Source of the DNA: Acidisphaera sp. | GTDB taxonomy: Bacteria > Pseudomonadota > Alphaproteobacteria > Acetobacterales > Acetobacteraceae | Direction of reading: 5' to 3' | Length of the DNA: 58,472 nucleotides | Assembly (NCBI GenBank): GCA_019240395.1 | Contig: JAFAYM010000087.1 | Location: forward strand, 1 to 58,472 | In this document: piece by piece, positions 23,676-32,802 of the stretch | Position numbering within the stretch: the stretch's first letter is position 1 | Layout: each line of letters starts with the position of its first letter | The notes under the pieces: generated by a model | What the model was told of the DNA's origin: nothing | The model's database searches: none | The model's input: the letters and a program-made list of their open reading frames with translations, nothing else | Position numbers and translations under genes: made by a program

Positions 23676-25233
23676 GCGCCGGCGCCGCGAGAGCGGACGA
23701 TTCGGGCACGCTGGCCAGTACCGGGATGCGCAGCGTGCGCTCCAGGCGTTCGGCCGAGATGAAGCCGCTGCGGGCGAAATCCGCGAGCATTGCGGTCGCG
23801 GCGCCGGCCATGGCGCTGAGCAGTACGCCCGCGAGCAGGATCAGCCCGGCCAGCGAGCCCGGCCGGACCGGCACCCGGGCCGGCTGGACGACGCGGACGT
23901 TCGCCGCGCGCCGGGCGGCGACGTCCTCGATCACCACGCGGTCCTGCAGCAGCCTGGCGGTGGTGCGGTAGTTGTCCTCGGCGACCTCGAGCTGGCGGGT
24001 GAGCCGCTGCAGCGCCGGCTCGTTCTCGTCCAGGCGATGCAGGCCGGCATCGACGTCGGCGAGCTGCGCGGCCAGCACCTGCCGGCGCGCCTGGGCGGCC
24101 TGCAGCTCGACGCCGACCCGGTCGCGATCCAGGTCGAGGGCGTCGTAGGTGGCGTTGCGGCCGATGCGCGAGGCGGATACCGACGCGTCGCCGCGCAGCC
24201 GGTCGAACTCGGCCTGCCGCGCGGCGATCTCGTCGCGCAGCTCGGTGACCGGGCGGCTCTCCGGCAGATAGTGCGCCAGCAGCCCGTCACGCCTGCCCTG
24301 CAGCTCCTGGATGCTGTTGCGCAGGGTGGCCAGGCGGGCGTCGCTGTCGGTGTCGGTGTACTGGGTGATGGTGGGCGGCATGGCGGCGAGCTGCGCCTTC
24401 AGGGCGGCCAGCCGGCCGGTGGCCTGGGCGACCGCGTCGTCCGCCTCGTGCAGCGCCACGGCCAGCTCGTCGCGCTGGTGCAGCAGCATGCCGCGCTCGG
24501 CAGCGAAATCGACGATGCCGTGGCCGGTCTTGAACTCCGTGAGCTGCTTCGTCGCGGCGTCGAGCTGGCCGCGCACCGCCGCCATCTGGTCGCGCAGCAT
24601 CGCCGATTGGGTGTCGACATAGACGGCCTGGCGGCGCTGCAGGTAGAGCGTCACCAGGGTGTTCACCGCGGCCGCCGCCAGCTCGGGGTCCTGGTGGCGG
24701 AAGCTGACATCGACGATGGAGCCGTCCTTCACCGGCACGATGTCGAGCGCGTCGTCGAAGCGGGTCAGCGCCAGATCGAGCGCCTCGGGGGTCGGGCGCC
24801 TGACGATGTCGAGCCCGAGCGCCAGCTGCGCCTGGTCGATCAGGTCGCGCAGCGCGGCGCGGGCTTGCGCGAGACGTCCGGGGGGCTGCAGCAGGCGCGG
24901 GTAGAGCCGGCCGACCCCGATGCTGCTGATCACCGCGAGGTGCAAATCGTCACTGCCGAGGATGCCGATTTCCGACTTCAGGATCTGCTCGCGGTCGAGC
25001 GCGTCGTTGACCAGGGTCTGGCTCCCGGCCTCTGGTCGGACCGTATATTCCGAGCCGAGCAGCACCAGCAGGGTGGATCTGGCGGTGTAGCGGGCGGGCA
25101 GGGCGAAGGCCAGCAGGCAGGCCGCCAGGAACGTCAGCGCGGCGGCGGCGAGGATCTTCCAGCGGTCGCGGTGCAGCGACGCGAGGATTTCCCGCAGCGA
25201 GGCGCGCGGTCGCGGGTGGACGGCGATCTCCAT
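23656..25233 (-). CDS. Wzz/GumC-type polysaccharide chain-length or export protein
   Basis: A 525-residue polysaccharide co-polymerase. One transmembrane segment lies at about residues 28-47 (ILAAAALTFLAACLLAFALP) and one near 455-480. Between them is a long periplasmic region rich in heptad-like helices (about 200-440), including LDAATKQLTEFKTGHGIVDF. No Walker motifs of a tyrosine kinase follow the second membrane segment, so this is the separate GumC-like form. It would act with a Wza-like outer membrane channel in exopolysaccharide assembly; neither that channel nor a polymerase is in the window. It meets the GT90 gene tail to tail with a 20-base overlap. Confidence 0.85.
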   Translation of the reverse strand: MEIAVHPRPRASLREILASLHRDRWKILAAAALTFLAACLLAFALPARYTARSTLLVLLGSEYTVRPEAGSQTLVNDALDREQILKSEIGILGSDDLHLAVISSIGVGRLYPRLLQPPGRLAQARAALRDLIDQAQLALGLDIVRRPTPEALDLALTRFDDALDIVPVKDGSIVDVSFRHQDPELAAAAVNTLVTLYLQRRQAVYVDTQSAMLRDQMAAVRGQLDAATKQLTEFKTGHGIVDFAAERGMLLHQRDELAVALHEADDAVAQATGRLAALKAQLAAMPPTITQYTDTDSDARLATLRNSIQELQGRRDGLLAHYLPESRPVTELRDEIAARQAEFDRLRGDASVSASRIGRNATYDALDLDRDRVGVELQAAQARRQVLAAQLADVDAGLHRLDENEPALQRLTRQLEVAEDNYRTTARLLQDRVVIEDVAARRAANVRVVQPARVPVRPGSLAGLILLAGVLLSAMAGAATAMLADFARSGFISAERLERTLRIPVLASVPESSALAAPALTRLPI

Positions 25234-25296
25234 GATGGCGGTCCATCAACCCGGGATTGAACTACCCCTCATAACACGCTTGCGGCGGAAGGGAAG

Positions 25297-28200
25297 CTAG
25301 CTCCGCGGCCTGGCGAGCAGCCCTAGCAGGCGCTCGGCAGTGTCGAGGTATTGCGCAGGTGTTCGGCTTTGCCGGTGCAGCAGCAGGCGCTCGCGGCTGG
25401 CCTGCAGGGGGGCGCGGGCGGACGGGGCGGGCCCTCGGAAGGTAGCGGCGGCAGCAGTCGGCCCAACCTCCAGCCGAGCGACGCCGAGGCGGCGGCAGCG
25501 GGCGCGCAGGCCGACCAGCGCGAGCAAGGTCTCGACCGGCTCCGGCATCGGCCCGAACCGGTCCTCGATCTCCTCGGTGATCGCGCCGAGCGCGCCCGCT
25601 CCGTCCTGGCGCAGCACCTCGCCCAGGCGCAGGAACAGTTCGATCCGCAGCGCCTCGTCCGGCACGTAGTCGGGCGGCACGTAGGCCGGAACGGCGATGG
25701 ACAGCGCCGGCGTCCACTCCTCGTCCGGCGTCTCGCCGCGGGCTATGCACAGCGCCTGCTCCAGCAGGTGCTGGTAGAGCGCGATGCCGATCAGCTTCAC
25801 ATGCCCGGCCTGCGTCTCGCCGAGCAGATCGCCGGCGCCGCGCAGATCCATGTCGCGGGCGCTGATGGCAAATCCGGCGCCCACCCGGTCGAGCGCCTCC
25901 AGCGTGTCCAGCCGCTTGCTCGCGGCGGGCGTGGGCGGGCGGGCCGGATCGGTCAGCAGATAGACCGAGCCGCGTGCCCGCCCACGCCCCACCCGGCCGC
26001 GCAGCTGGTGCAACTGCGCCAGTCCGAAGCGGTCGGCATTGCACACCAGCATGGTGTTGGCGCGCGGCACGTCGAGGCCGGTCTCGACGATGTCGGTGGA
26101 GAGCAGCACATCGGCGCCGCCGTCGGCGAAGCGCACCATCGCCTCGTCGACCCGCTCCGCCGGCATCGCGCCATGCGCCTCGATGAGCGAGAGCTCCGGG
26201 ACCAGCCGGCGCAGGCTGTCGTGCAGCGCCCCGATATCCTCGATGCGCGGGCAGACGACGAAACTCTGGCCGCCGCGACGCGCCTCGCGCCGCAAGGCCT
26301 GCTGCACGAGCGCCTCGTCGAATGGCGCCTGCAGGGTGCGGATCGGCTGGCGCCGCGCCGGGGGCGTGGCGATCACGCTCAGCGCCTGCATGCCGACCAG
26401 CGCCGTCTGCAGGGTGCGGGGGATCGGCGTCGCGGTGAGCGTCAGCACATGCACGCCGGCGCCGAGACGGCGCAGCTGGGTCTTCTGCCGCGTGCCGAAG
26501 CGCTGCTCCTCGTCGATCACCACGAGGGCCAGATCCTTGAACCGGACGCTCTTGGCGGCGAGCGCGTGTGTGCCGATGGCGATCCGCACGCTGCCATCGG
26601 CGAGCCCGGCCCGGGTGGCGCGCGCCTCGGCCGGGGTGGAGAGGCGCGACAGCCCCTCGATGCGCAACCCGGTGCCGGCGAAGCGCCGGCGAAAGGTGCC
26701 GAGATGCTGGCGAACCAGCACCGTGGTCGGCGCGAGGACCGCCACCTGCTTGCCGGCGAACGCCGCGACGGCCGCGGCGCGCAGCGCCACCTCCGTCTTG
26801 CCGAAGCCGACATCGCCGCAGACCAGCCGGTCCATCGGCCGGCCGGCGGCCAGGTCTTCCAGCACCGCCTCGATGGCCGCCGCCTGGTCCTGGGTCGGCG
26901 CGTGCGGGAAGCGGTTGGCGAAGCGCTCGTAGGCGTGGCGCGGCGGCCGGAGCACCGGCGCCGCGCTGGCTTCCCGCTTCCGCGCCAAAGCGAGGAGGGC
27001 CTGCGCCGTGCCTGCCAGTTCCTTCTTCACTGCCTCGCGCCGGTTCTGCCAGGCCTCGCCATCGAGGCGGTCGAGGCTGACGGTCTCGGCTTGCGCGCCG
27101 TAGCGCCAGAGTCGGTCGATCTCGTCGAGCGGCACCAGCAGCCTCGTCTGGCCGTGATATTCGAGGCGCAGGCAGTCGGCCCGGGCGTCGCCGAGCTCGA
27201 TCGGCTCGATGCCGCGCAGTGCCGCCAGGCCGCGGTCGAGATGGATCACCGCGTCCCCGGGCCGCAAGCCGGTTTCACCGATCGGCAGGCTCGGCCGGGT
27301 GCTGGCGGAGCGTGCCCGGGTGGAACGGATCTCGGCCGCGGTGACGATGGTGGCGTCGGGGCCGATGAAGCCGCCGTCCAAGGCTGCCTCCATGATGGCG
27401 AAGCTGCCGGCGGGCAACCGCCGGAGCGCCGGCCAGTCCGCCACCGCCGGGGCTTCGACATCCAGCTGTCGTGCAACCCGCCGGGCCAGGTCGCGCGCCT
27501 GCCGACCGGTTCCGGCAAGAGCGACGCGCCGTCCGGCTTCGCGCTGATCCAGCAGGAATGCGACGAAGGCGTGCTCGGGGTCGCTGGCCGTGTCGAAGCG
27601 GGGCAGGGCGCCTTCCGGCGACTCGGGCGATGGCTCCAGGAGCACCCGCTCACGCCCAGCCAACGCGGCCGTCCAGCCGGCCTCGTCGAGATAGAGCCGG
27701 ACCGGCTCGGGCGGCTGCCGGCCCGCCTCACCGGTCGTCCCGCCGGCGCCCGCGCCGTATAGCGCCAGCCGGGCCTTGAAGGCGTCGGCGATCTCGGCCC
27801 GGCGCTCCACGGCCAGCTCGGGCACCTCCGCGTCGAGCACCAGCCCGGCCCGCGGCAGCAGCGCGAACAGCGTCGTGAGGTCCGGGAAGAAATCCGGCAG
27901 GGCGTGCTCGAGCCCCGGCGCGTGCTGCGCCGTCGCGGTCTCCGGGAGCACCAGCTCGGAGGCCGGGCCCAGGGTCAGCGTGGTGATCTCGTCCAGGCTG
28001 CGCTGGCTGACCGGGTCGAAGCGGTGCAGCTCGACGATCAGGCCGCCCTCGTGGCGGACGCGGCAGGCCAGGCGGTCGGTCGGTGGGAAGACGTCGAGGA
28101 CGGCGCCGCGCAGCGCCACCTCGCCCGGGGCGTCGACGCGCTCATCCCTGAGATAGCCAAGGCGCAGCAATTGCTCCTCCAGCCCGGCGGGATCGATCGG

Positions 28201-28578
28201 TCCGCCGGCCTGCAGGTGCAGGAACCACAGGCTCGCCGGCGGCGGCAGGCGCTGCAGCGCCGCCTCGATCCCGGCGACCACCAGGCAGGGTGTCGCCTGC
28301 CCCTTGCTCAGGGCGTGGAGGGTCGCCATCCGCCTCCCCATGATGTCGCGGCCCGGTGAGGCCCGGTCGTACGGGAGGCAATCCCAGGCCGGGAGGAGGA
28401 GCACCGGCAGCCCCGGGACCAGCGCCGCCGCCGCGCGGTGCAGCCGAGCGGCCCGAGTCTCACTGCGGGCGATCAGGATCAGACCCGAATCGCCGGCCGC
28501 GATGGCCCGTTCGGTCAGCGAGGCGGCCAGCAATCCCTCGGGCCCATCCGGCAGGGCACGGGGCTGTCTTTTGCTCAT
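25297..28578 (-). CDS. mfd: Mfd-family transcription-repair coupling factor, divergent
   Basis: A 1093-residue protein with the Mfd architecture: a UvrB-like N-terminal part (about 1-330), an RNA polymerase-interacting domain (about 437-500, GDAVIHLDRGLAALRGIEPI), translocase domains (from 550) and a TRCF C-terminal domain. Walker A is GDVGFGKT (588-595) and the helicase box is DEEQ (689-692), where Mfd usually has DEEH. LTLTATPIPRTLQ, DIVETGLDVPRANT and LAQLHQLRGRVGRG are conserved. Mfd removes stalled RNA polymerase and recruits UvrA. The usual HVDHG-like text in the polymerase-binding domain is altered, so it may be a paralogue of a second canonical Mfd elsewhere. The gene is alone on its strand. 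Confidence 0.85.
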   Translation of the reverse strand: MSKRQPRALPDGPEGLLAASLTERAIAAGDSGLILIARSETRAARLHRAAAALVPGLPVLLLPAWDCLPYDRASPGRDIMGRRMATLHALSKGQATPCLVVAGIEAALQRLPPPASLWFLHLQAGGPIDPAGLEEQLLRLGYLRDERVDAPGEVALRGAVLDVFPPTDRLACRVRHEGGLIVELHRFDPVSQRSLDEITTLTLGPASELVLPETATAQHAPGLEHALPDFFPDLTTLFALLPRAGLVLDAEVPELAVERRAEIADAFKARLALYGAGAGGTTGEAGRQPPEPVRLYLDEAGWTAALAGRERVLLEPSPESPEGALPRFDTASDPEHAFVAFLLDQREAGRRVALAGTGRQARDLARRVARQLDVEAPAVADWPALRRLPAGSFAIMEAALDGGFIGPDATIVTAAEIRSTRARSASTRPSLPIGETGLRPGDAVIHLDRGLAALRGIEPIELGDARADCLRLEYHGQTRLLVPLDEIDRLWRYGAQAETVSLDRLDGEAWQNRREAVKKELAGTAQALLALARKREASAAPVLRPPRHAYERFANRFPHAPTQDQAAAIEAVLEDLAAGRPMDRLVCGDVGFGKTEVALRAAAVAAFAGKQVAVLAPTTVLVRQHLGTFRRRFAGTGLRIEGLSRLSTPAEARATRAGLADGSVRIAIGTHALAAKSVRFKDLALVVIDEEQRFGTRQKTQLRRLGAGVHVLTLTATPIPRTLQTALVGMQALSVIATPPARRQPIRTLQAPFDEALVQQALRREARRGGQSFVVCPRIEDIGALHDSLRRLVPELSLIEAHGAMPAERVDEAMVRFADGGADVLLSTDIVETGLDVPRANTMLVCNADRFGLAQLHQLRGRVGRGRARGSVYLLTDPARPPTPAASKRLDTLEALDRVGAGFAISARDMDLRGAGDLLGETQAGHVKLIGIALYQHLLEQALCIARGETPDEEWTPALSIAVPAYVPPDYVPDEALRIELFLRLGEVLRQDGAGALGAITEEIEDRFGPMPEPVETLLALVGLRARCRRLGVARLEVGPTAAAATFRGPAPSARAPLQASRERLLLHRQSRTPAQYLDTAERLLGLLARPRS

Positions 28579-28748
28579 TCACGAAATCCGTTCCAAGACT
28601 GATACACAGAGAATGCCGGCTGAGACGGGGGGGCCGATTCTGGTGGCCTTAACGCGTTAACCCGTTCTTCACGATTAGGCGGCGTGATCGGAGTTGATTG
28701 CTTGATAGAGAGTTGATGGGTGCCGCGGGCGAAGGAGGGGCCGTCCGG

Positions 28749-29129
28749 ATGACCGTGCTGAATTTCCCGACACCGCATCGTGCGCGGTCGGAGGATGCGG
28801 CGGGCGGTGGGCTCAGCGACAATGACTGCTTCGCGATCGCCGCGGCCGCCAGTCGCCTGCCGGGAGGCTGGCTGGCCCAGCGCGACGAGGATGCGCGGGG
28901 TCACGCCTCGATGATGCTGTTTCCCGCGGTGGCGGACGGGGAGATTCTTGCCGACACGCCCACGCTGATCATCTGGCGGGTGGGCGAGGAGCTGCAGGTG
29001 GTGCTCGGACGAGTGTCCGGCCTGATCAAGCTCGGCTCCTGCCGCCGTGCCGAGGAAGCGATGCGGCTGGCCGGCGCCGCCCTGGCCGCCGCCAGCATGC
29101 GAGGGGAGACGGCATGCTGGGCCGAGTGA
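28749..29129 (+). CDS. Hypothetical protein, 126 residues
   Basis: I do not recognise this protein. It has no signal peptide or membrane segment. A mixed N-terminal part is followed by a strand-rich core (TLIIWRVGEELQVVLGRVSG) and a C-terminal alanine-rich helix. The ATG at 28749 follows an AAGGAGGGG ribosome site by about ten bases; an in-frame ATG at 28716 lacks one. The last 16 bases overlap the start of the GlcG-like gene, so the two are probably coupled. The upstream region also serves the divergent mfd gene. Confidence 0.6.
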   Translation: MTVLNFPTPHRARSEDAAGGGLSDNDCFAIAAAASRLPGGWLAQRDEDARGHASMMLFPAVADGEILADTPTLIIWRVGEELQVVLGRVSGLIKLGSCRRAEEAMRLAGAALAAASMRGETACWAE

Positions 29130-29737
29130 TCGTGCTGGTCGGCGTGCTCGCCGCGGGCACGGCTGACGCCCAGACCGGTGGCCACGGCGGGGCGCAGACT
29201 GGCGGCGCCCAGACTGGTGGCACCCAGACTGGCGGCACCCAGACGGGCGGCACCCAGACGGGCGGCACCCAGACGGGCGGACAGGCGGGCGCCCAGCCCG
29301 GTGCCCAGGCGGGCGCCCAGCCCGGTGCGCCGTCCAGCATGGTCCGGCGGCCCACCCTGACATTGGACGGCGCGCGGAAGGTGCTCAGCGCCGCGGAAGC
29401 TTCGGCGCAGCTGCTGCAGTCGCCCTCCTCGATTGCGGTGGTCGACGCGGAGGGCGTGCTGCTCGCCTTCGAGCGGATGGATGGCGGGCGGGTCGCCGGC
29501 AACCGGCTGGCGATCGGCGAGGCGCGGAGTGCCGCGCGCTATGAGCGTCCGACCGAGGACATCGAGCAGGCGATCAACGGCGGCCGACTGGCGGCGATCA
29601 CTGCCGGCGGCGTGCAACTGCAGGGCGGCGTGCCGATCCGGCTCGACGGCGTCGTGATCGGCGCCATCGGCGTGAGCGGTTTCGACAAGGTGAACGACGT
29701 GCAGGCTGCCGAGGCCGGCGCCGCGGCGATCAGGTAG
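29114..29737 (+). CDS. Exported GlcG/HbpS-family protein with glycine-glutamine-threonine repeats
   Basis: The 207-residue product begins with a signal peptide (about residues 1-19, ending TADA). Residues about 20-72 are low-complexity, made of AQTGG/TQTGG pentapeptides followed by AQPGAQAG units. The rest is a GlcG/HbpS (DUF336) domain: LTLDGARKVLSAAEA, SIAVVDAEGVLLAFERMDG, and GGVPIRLDGVVIGAIGVSG. Members of this family bind haem or degrade small molecules as octamers; HbpS is an extracellular haem sensor. The repeats probably form a flexible tether between the signal peptide and the domain. Confidence 0.82.
   Translation: MLGRVIVLVGVLAAGTADAQTGGHGGAQTGGAQTGGTQTGGTQTGGTQTGGTQTGGQAGAQPGAQAGAQPGAPSSMVRRPTLTLDGARKVLSAAEASAQLLQSPSSIAVVDAEGVLLAFERMDGGRVAGNRLAIGEARSAARYERPTEDIEQAINGGRLAAITAGGVQLQGGVPIRLDGVVIGAIGVSGFDKVNDVQAAEAGAAAIR
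29169..29330 (+). repeat. In-frame 15-bp tandem repeats in the GlcG-like gene
   Basis: About seven imperfect copies of the 15-base unit CAGACTGGCGGCACC (coding Q-T-G-G-T) run from 29172 to about 29282. They are followed by degenerate CAGGCGGGCGCCCAG-type units to about 29330. The unit is a multiple of three, so copy-number change would lengthen or shorten the linker without breaking the frame. Confidence 0.8.
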
Positions 29738-30063
29738 CTTCGCGACTCGGCGTTTTCCCGGGAGCGGGTTTTCTTACCACATTTGGTCGAAGCGCTGTCC
29801 GGGATAGTGGGCGGCTAGACCCGAAACGACGTTCCGCTGTCCTGGCAGGCGGCCTGGGCTCTCGGCAAAGCATCCGCCGGCACGATGACTGCCCATGTCG
29901 TCGATACTCCTTGGTCTGCTATCCGCGGCACCGGGCTCTATTGGCCGCAGGTCGCCGAAGCCGGCCACTGGTCTTTGCGTCCGCCCCGAGGTCGCGCGAT
30001 CGTGCGGAAGAGGTTACAAACCGCCCTCCGCCGGCTATGTCCGGTTGACCAGCGGGGGGTTCC
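29738..30063 (+). other. Gene-poor region between GlcG-like and small anchored protein genes
   Basis: I see no convincing gene in these 326 bases. Open frames here have no ribosome site, and the proteins they would encode look like random GC-rich translation. GGGGGGTT at 30053-30060 is the probable ribosome site of the gene at 30064. Confidence 0.4.
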
Positions 30064-30372
30064 ATGAAAGTTCTGCTCGTCCTGATCCTGATCGTCGGCG
30101 CCTTCTGCCTCGGCGCCTGGACCGATCATGTCTTCTACATCCCGCTCGGCTCATCCCCCAGCCCGGCCAGTCTCGACACCACGCCGACGCCGCAGGCGGC
30201 GCAGCCGCAATATCAGCCGCCGCAGCAGCAACAGCAGGCAGGACAGGCGCAGGCGCCCGCGCCGGCAACCAGCAGCGCACCCGATCTGCGCTCCTGCCTG
30301 GCAGAAGCGCGCAGCCGTCATCTGGAGGCCGATTACGCACAGCGCATGTGCCGCGAGATCGTCAACGACTGA
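30064..30372 (+). CDS. Small membrane-anchored or secreted hypothetical protein
   Basis: A 102-residue protein. Residues 1-18 form a hydrophobic signal or anchor segment (MKVLLVLILIVGAFCLGAW). A proline-glutamine-rich linker runs from about 30 to 70 (including QYQPPQQQQQAG). A compact C-terminal segment carries two cysteines (SCLAEA and RMCREIVND) that could form a disulfide in the periplasm. I do not recognise the family. The purine-rich GGGGGG just upstream of the ATG supports the start. The role is unknown; it lies before the sugar cluster but 238 bases away. Confidence 0.6.
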   Translation: MKVLLVLILIVGAFCLGAWTDHVFYIPLGSSPSPASLDTTPTPQAAQPQYQPPQQQQQAGQAQAPAPATSSAPDLRSCLAEARSRHLEADYAQRMCREIVND

Positions 30373-30610
30373 TCGCGCCACTGCTGCGCGAACCGTTGTA
30401 CCCGAGCAATGCCACGCGCGACGGCGCGGGCGCGCACAGCGCGTCCGGCAAGCGGCGGAACGGCGGCAGCGGTTGCACGTTGCAGCCTCCGCCTGCATGT
30501 TGTTCATTGAACCCTGCGGTGCCCCAGGCTCGGCGCGAGTCTGGATTCGCCCAGCCTCGACGATCCGACCGCGATGATCCAAACCTCGACGATGCAGCGA
30601 AGGGGCTTGA

Positions 30611-31723
30611 ATGACTGAACGGGTACTCGTCACCGGTGGCGCCGGGTTCATCGGCTGCCACGTGGTCCGGGCGCTGCTGACGCGAGGCGACGAGGTCAGG
30701 GTGGTCGACAGCCTCATCGAGCAGGTGCATAGCGGCGACGGCGAGCGGGATCGGATACTCGATGAGGTCGAGTTCCTGCACGGCGACGTGCGCGACCGCG
30801 ACCTCATGCAGCGCGCCGTCGCGCGCGTCGACAAGGTGATCCATCTCGCTGCCGAGGTGGGCGTCGGCCAGAGCATGTACGCCATCGACCGCTATGTGTC
30901 GGTGAATGATCACGGCTCGGCCATCCTGTTCCAGGCGCTGATCGACCGGCCGGTGGCGCGTATCGTCGTCGCGTCCTCGATGAGCATCTATGGCGAGGGC
31001 CTTTACCGGACGCGCGAGGGCGAGGTGCTGCAGCAGGTGGTGCGGCCGGCGCAGCGCGCAGCAAGCGGCTGGGATCCGACATCGGAGTCGGGCGCACCGC
31101 TCATCCCGGTGCCGACTCCGGAATGGAAGCGTCCCAACCTGGCCTCCGTCTATGCCCTGACAAAATACGTGCAGGAGACGCTGACGCTGACCGTGGCGCC
31201 GGCCTACGGCATGGAAGCCGTCGCCCTGCGGCTGTTCAACGTCTATGGCCCGGGACAGGCGCTTTCCAATCCGTATACCGGCGTGCTCGCCATCTTCGCC
31301 TCGCGGCTGCTGCACGGCCAGCGGCCGCTGGTCTTCGAGGATGGCGAGCAGCGTCGCGACTTCGTCCATGTCGAGGACGTGGCGCGGGCCTTCTTGCGGG
31401 CGCTCGATCTGCCGCAGGCGAGCGGCGGCGTGTTCAACATCGGCAGCGGCCGCGACGTCAGCATCAACGAGGTCGCGAGCGAACTCGCCGCCGCGATGGG
31501 ACGGCGCCAGCTGACGCCCGAACTGGCGGGCAAGGCGCGCACCGGCGACATCCGGCATTGCTTCGCCGACATCTCGCTGGCCCAGGAACGGCTCGGCTTT
31601 CATCCCCGGCGCAGCTTCGACGACAGCCTCGACGAGCTGGTGGAGTGGGTGCGCCGCCAGCAGCCGGTGGATCGCGTTCCGGAAGCGCGGCGCGAGCTGG
31701 AATCGCGAGGGCTGGTCGCGTGA
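30611..31723 (+). CDS. NAD-dependent epimerase/dehydratase (extended SDR)
   Basis: A 370-residue nucleotide-sugar enzyme. The NAD site is TGGAGFIG (residues 8-15). The SSMSIYG segment (122-128) and the YxxxK pair Y181/K185 (SVYALTKYV) form the active site. The sequence LRLFNVYGPGQALSNPYTGVLAIFASRLL, with RRDFVHVEDVA after it, is typical of UDP-glucose epimerase-like enzymes. An insertion of about 30 residues lies between the SSMSIYG strand and the YxxxK helix. The exact sugar is unknown. It is the first gene of a tight cluster; the next gene starts within its stop codon (GTGA). Confidence 0.88.
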   Translation: MTERVLVTGGAGFIGCHVVRALLTRGDEVRVVDSLIEQVHSGDGERDRILDEVEFLHGDVRDRDLMQRAVARVDKVIHLAAEVGVGQSMYAIDRYVSVNDHGSAILFQALIDRPVARIVVASSMSIYGEGLYRTREGEVLQQVVRPAQRAASGWDPTSESGAPLIPVPTPEWKRPNLASVYALTKYVQETLTLTVAPAYGMEAVALRLFNVYGPGQALSNPYTGVLAIFASRLLHGQRPLVFEDGEQRRDFVHVEDVARAFLRALDLPQASGGVFNIGSGRDVSINEVASELAAAMGRRQLTPELAGKARTGDIRHCFADISLAQERLGFHPRRSFDDSLDELVEWVRRQQPVDRVPEARRELESRGLVA

Positions 31724-32802
31724 ACCGGCCGACGCCCGGCAACACGCGGCCGGTGCTGATCACCGGCGGCGCCGGCTTCATCGGCAGCAACCTCGCCGAC
31801 CGCCTCGCCGCCGACGGTCACCACGTGCTGATCTACGACGCGCTCCTGCGCCCGGGTGTTGAGGAGAATCTGGCCTGGCTGAAGCAGCGTTACCCCGCGC
31901 GCGTGTCGGCGATCGTGGAGGATCTGCGCAACGAGGCGGCGCTGCGCGAAGCGGCGTCGCAGGCCTGCGCGGTGTTCCATTTCGCCGCGCAGGTCGCGGT
32001 GACCACCAGCCTGCTCGATCCGCTAGAGGATTTCGACGTCAATCTGCGCGGCACGATGGTTCTGCTCGAGGCGCTGCGGCGGCGCCGGGAGAAGCCGCCG
32101 CTGATCTTCGCCAGCACCAACAAGGTGTATGGCGATCTCGCAGACGTCACGCTGATCATGGAAGGCGCGGGCTATCGGCCGCGCGATCCGGCCCTGCACG
32201 CGCACGGCATCGGCGAGGACCGGCCGCTCAGCTTTCACACGCCGTACGGCTGCTCGAAGGGTGCGGCCGATCAGTATGTCCTCGACTACGCCCGCAGCTT
32301 CGGCGTGCCGACGGCGGTGCTGCGCATGAGCTGCATCTATGGCCGCCGGCAGAAGGGCACCGAGGATCAGGGCTGGCTCGCGCATTTCATGCTGCAGGCA
32401 CTCGCCGGCGAGCCGATCAGGCTGTACGGGGACGGCAGGCAGGTGCGCGACGTTCTGGCGATCGACGATGCGCTCGACGCCTATGTCGGGGCGTGGCGGC
32501 GCATCGCCGCGATCTCCGGGCGGGCGTTCAATCTCGGCGGCGGTCCCGGCAACGCGGTGAGTCTTCTGCAGGTGATCGGCGAGATCGAAGCGATCCTCGG
32601 GCGGCCGGTCGAGCGGCAGATCGCGGCATGGCGACCCGGCGACCAGCGCTGGTTCGTCGCCGATGCGCGTCAGGCGAGCGCCGCGCTCGGCCTGCGCCCG
32701 CCTCTGGGGTGGCGCCAGGGGCTGGAGCAGCTCGCGGCGGAACTCGCCGCCGAGCGGCCGGGCGGGCGGCAGCGCGCCCTGGCGGCCAGCGAGGCGACAT
32801 GA
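31720..32802 (+). CDS. CDP-paratose 2-epimerase-like extended SDR
   Basis: A 360-residue enzyme with TGGAGFIG (15-22), FASTNKVYG (130-138) and the catalytic Y176/K180 in TPYGCSKGAAD. The text MSCIYGRRQKGTEDQGWLAHF and the NLGGGPGNAVSL segment recall RfbE-type CDP-paratose 2-epimerases, which epimerise C2 of CDP-linked dideoxyhexoses. This substrate is inferred only. Translation starts at a GTG (31720) that overlaps the previous stop codon by four bases. The stop overlaps the ATG of the radical SAM gene, so the three genes are translationally coupled. Confidence 0.85.
   Translation: MNRPTPGNTRPVLITGGAGFIGSNLADRLAADGHHVLIYDALLRPGVEENLAWLKQRYPARVSAIVEDLRNEAALREAASQACAVFHFAAQVAVTTSLLDPLEDFDVNLRGTMVLLEALRRRREKPPLIFASTNKVYGDLADVTLIMEGAGYRPRDPALHAHGIGEDRPLSFHTPYGCSKGAADQYVLDYARSFGVPTAVLRMSCIYGRRQKGTEDQGWLAHFMLQALAGEPIRLYGDGRQVRDVLAIDDALDAYVGAWRRIAAISGRAFNLGGGPGNAVSLLQVIGEIEAILGRPVERQIAAWRPGDQRWFVADARQASAALGLRPPLGWRQGLEQLAAELAAERPGGRQRALAASEAT

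Noticed and set aside
28649-28660. TTAACGCGTTAA palindrome upstream of the gene at 28749, considered as a CtrA site
   Set aside because: CtrA half-sites should be TTAA-N7-TTAA. Here the spacing is four bases, and no second site with proper spacing is seen.
29169-29330. Possible CRISPR array
   Set aside because: The 15-base units are contiguous, in frame inside a coding gene and have no spacers.
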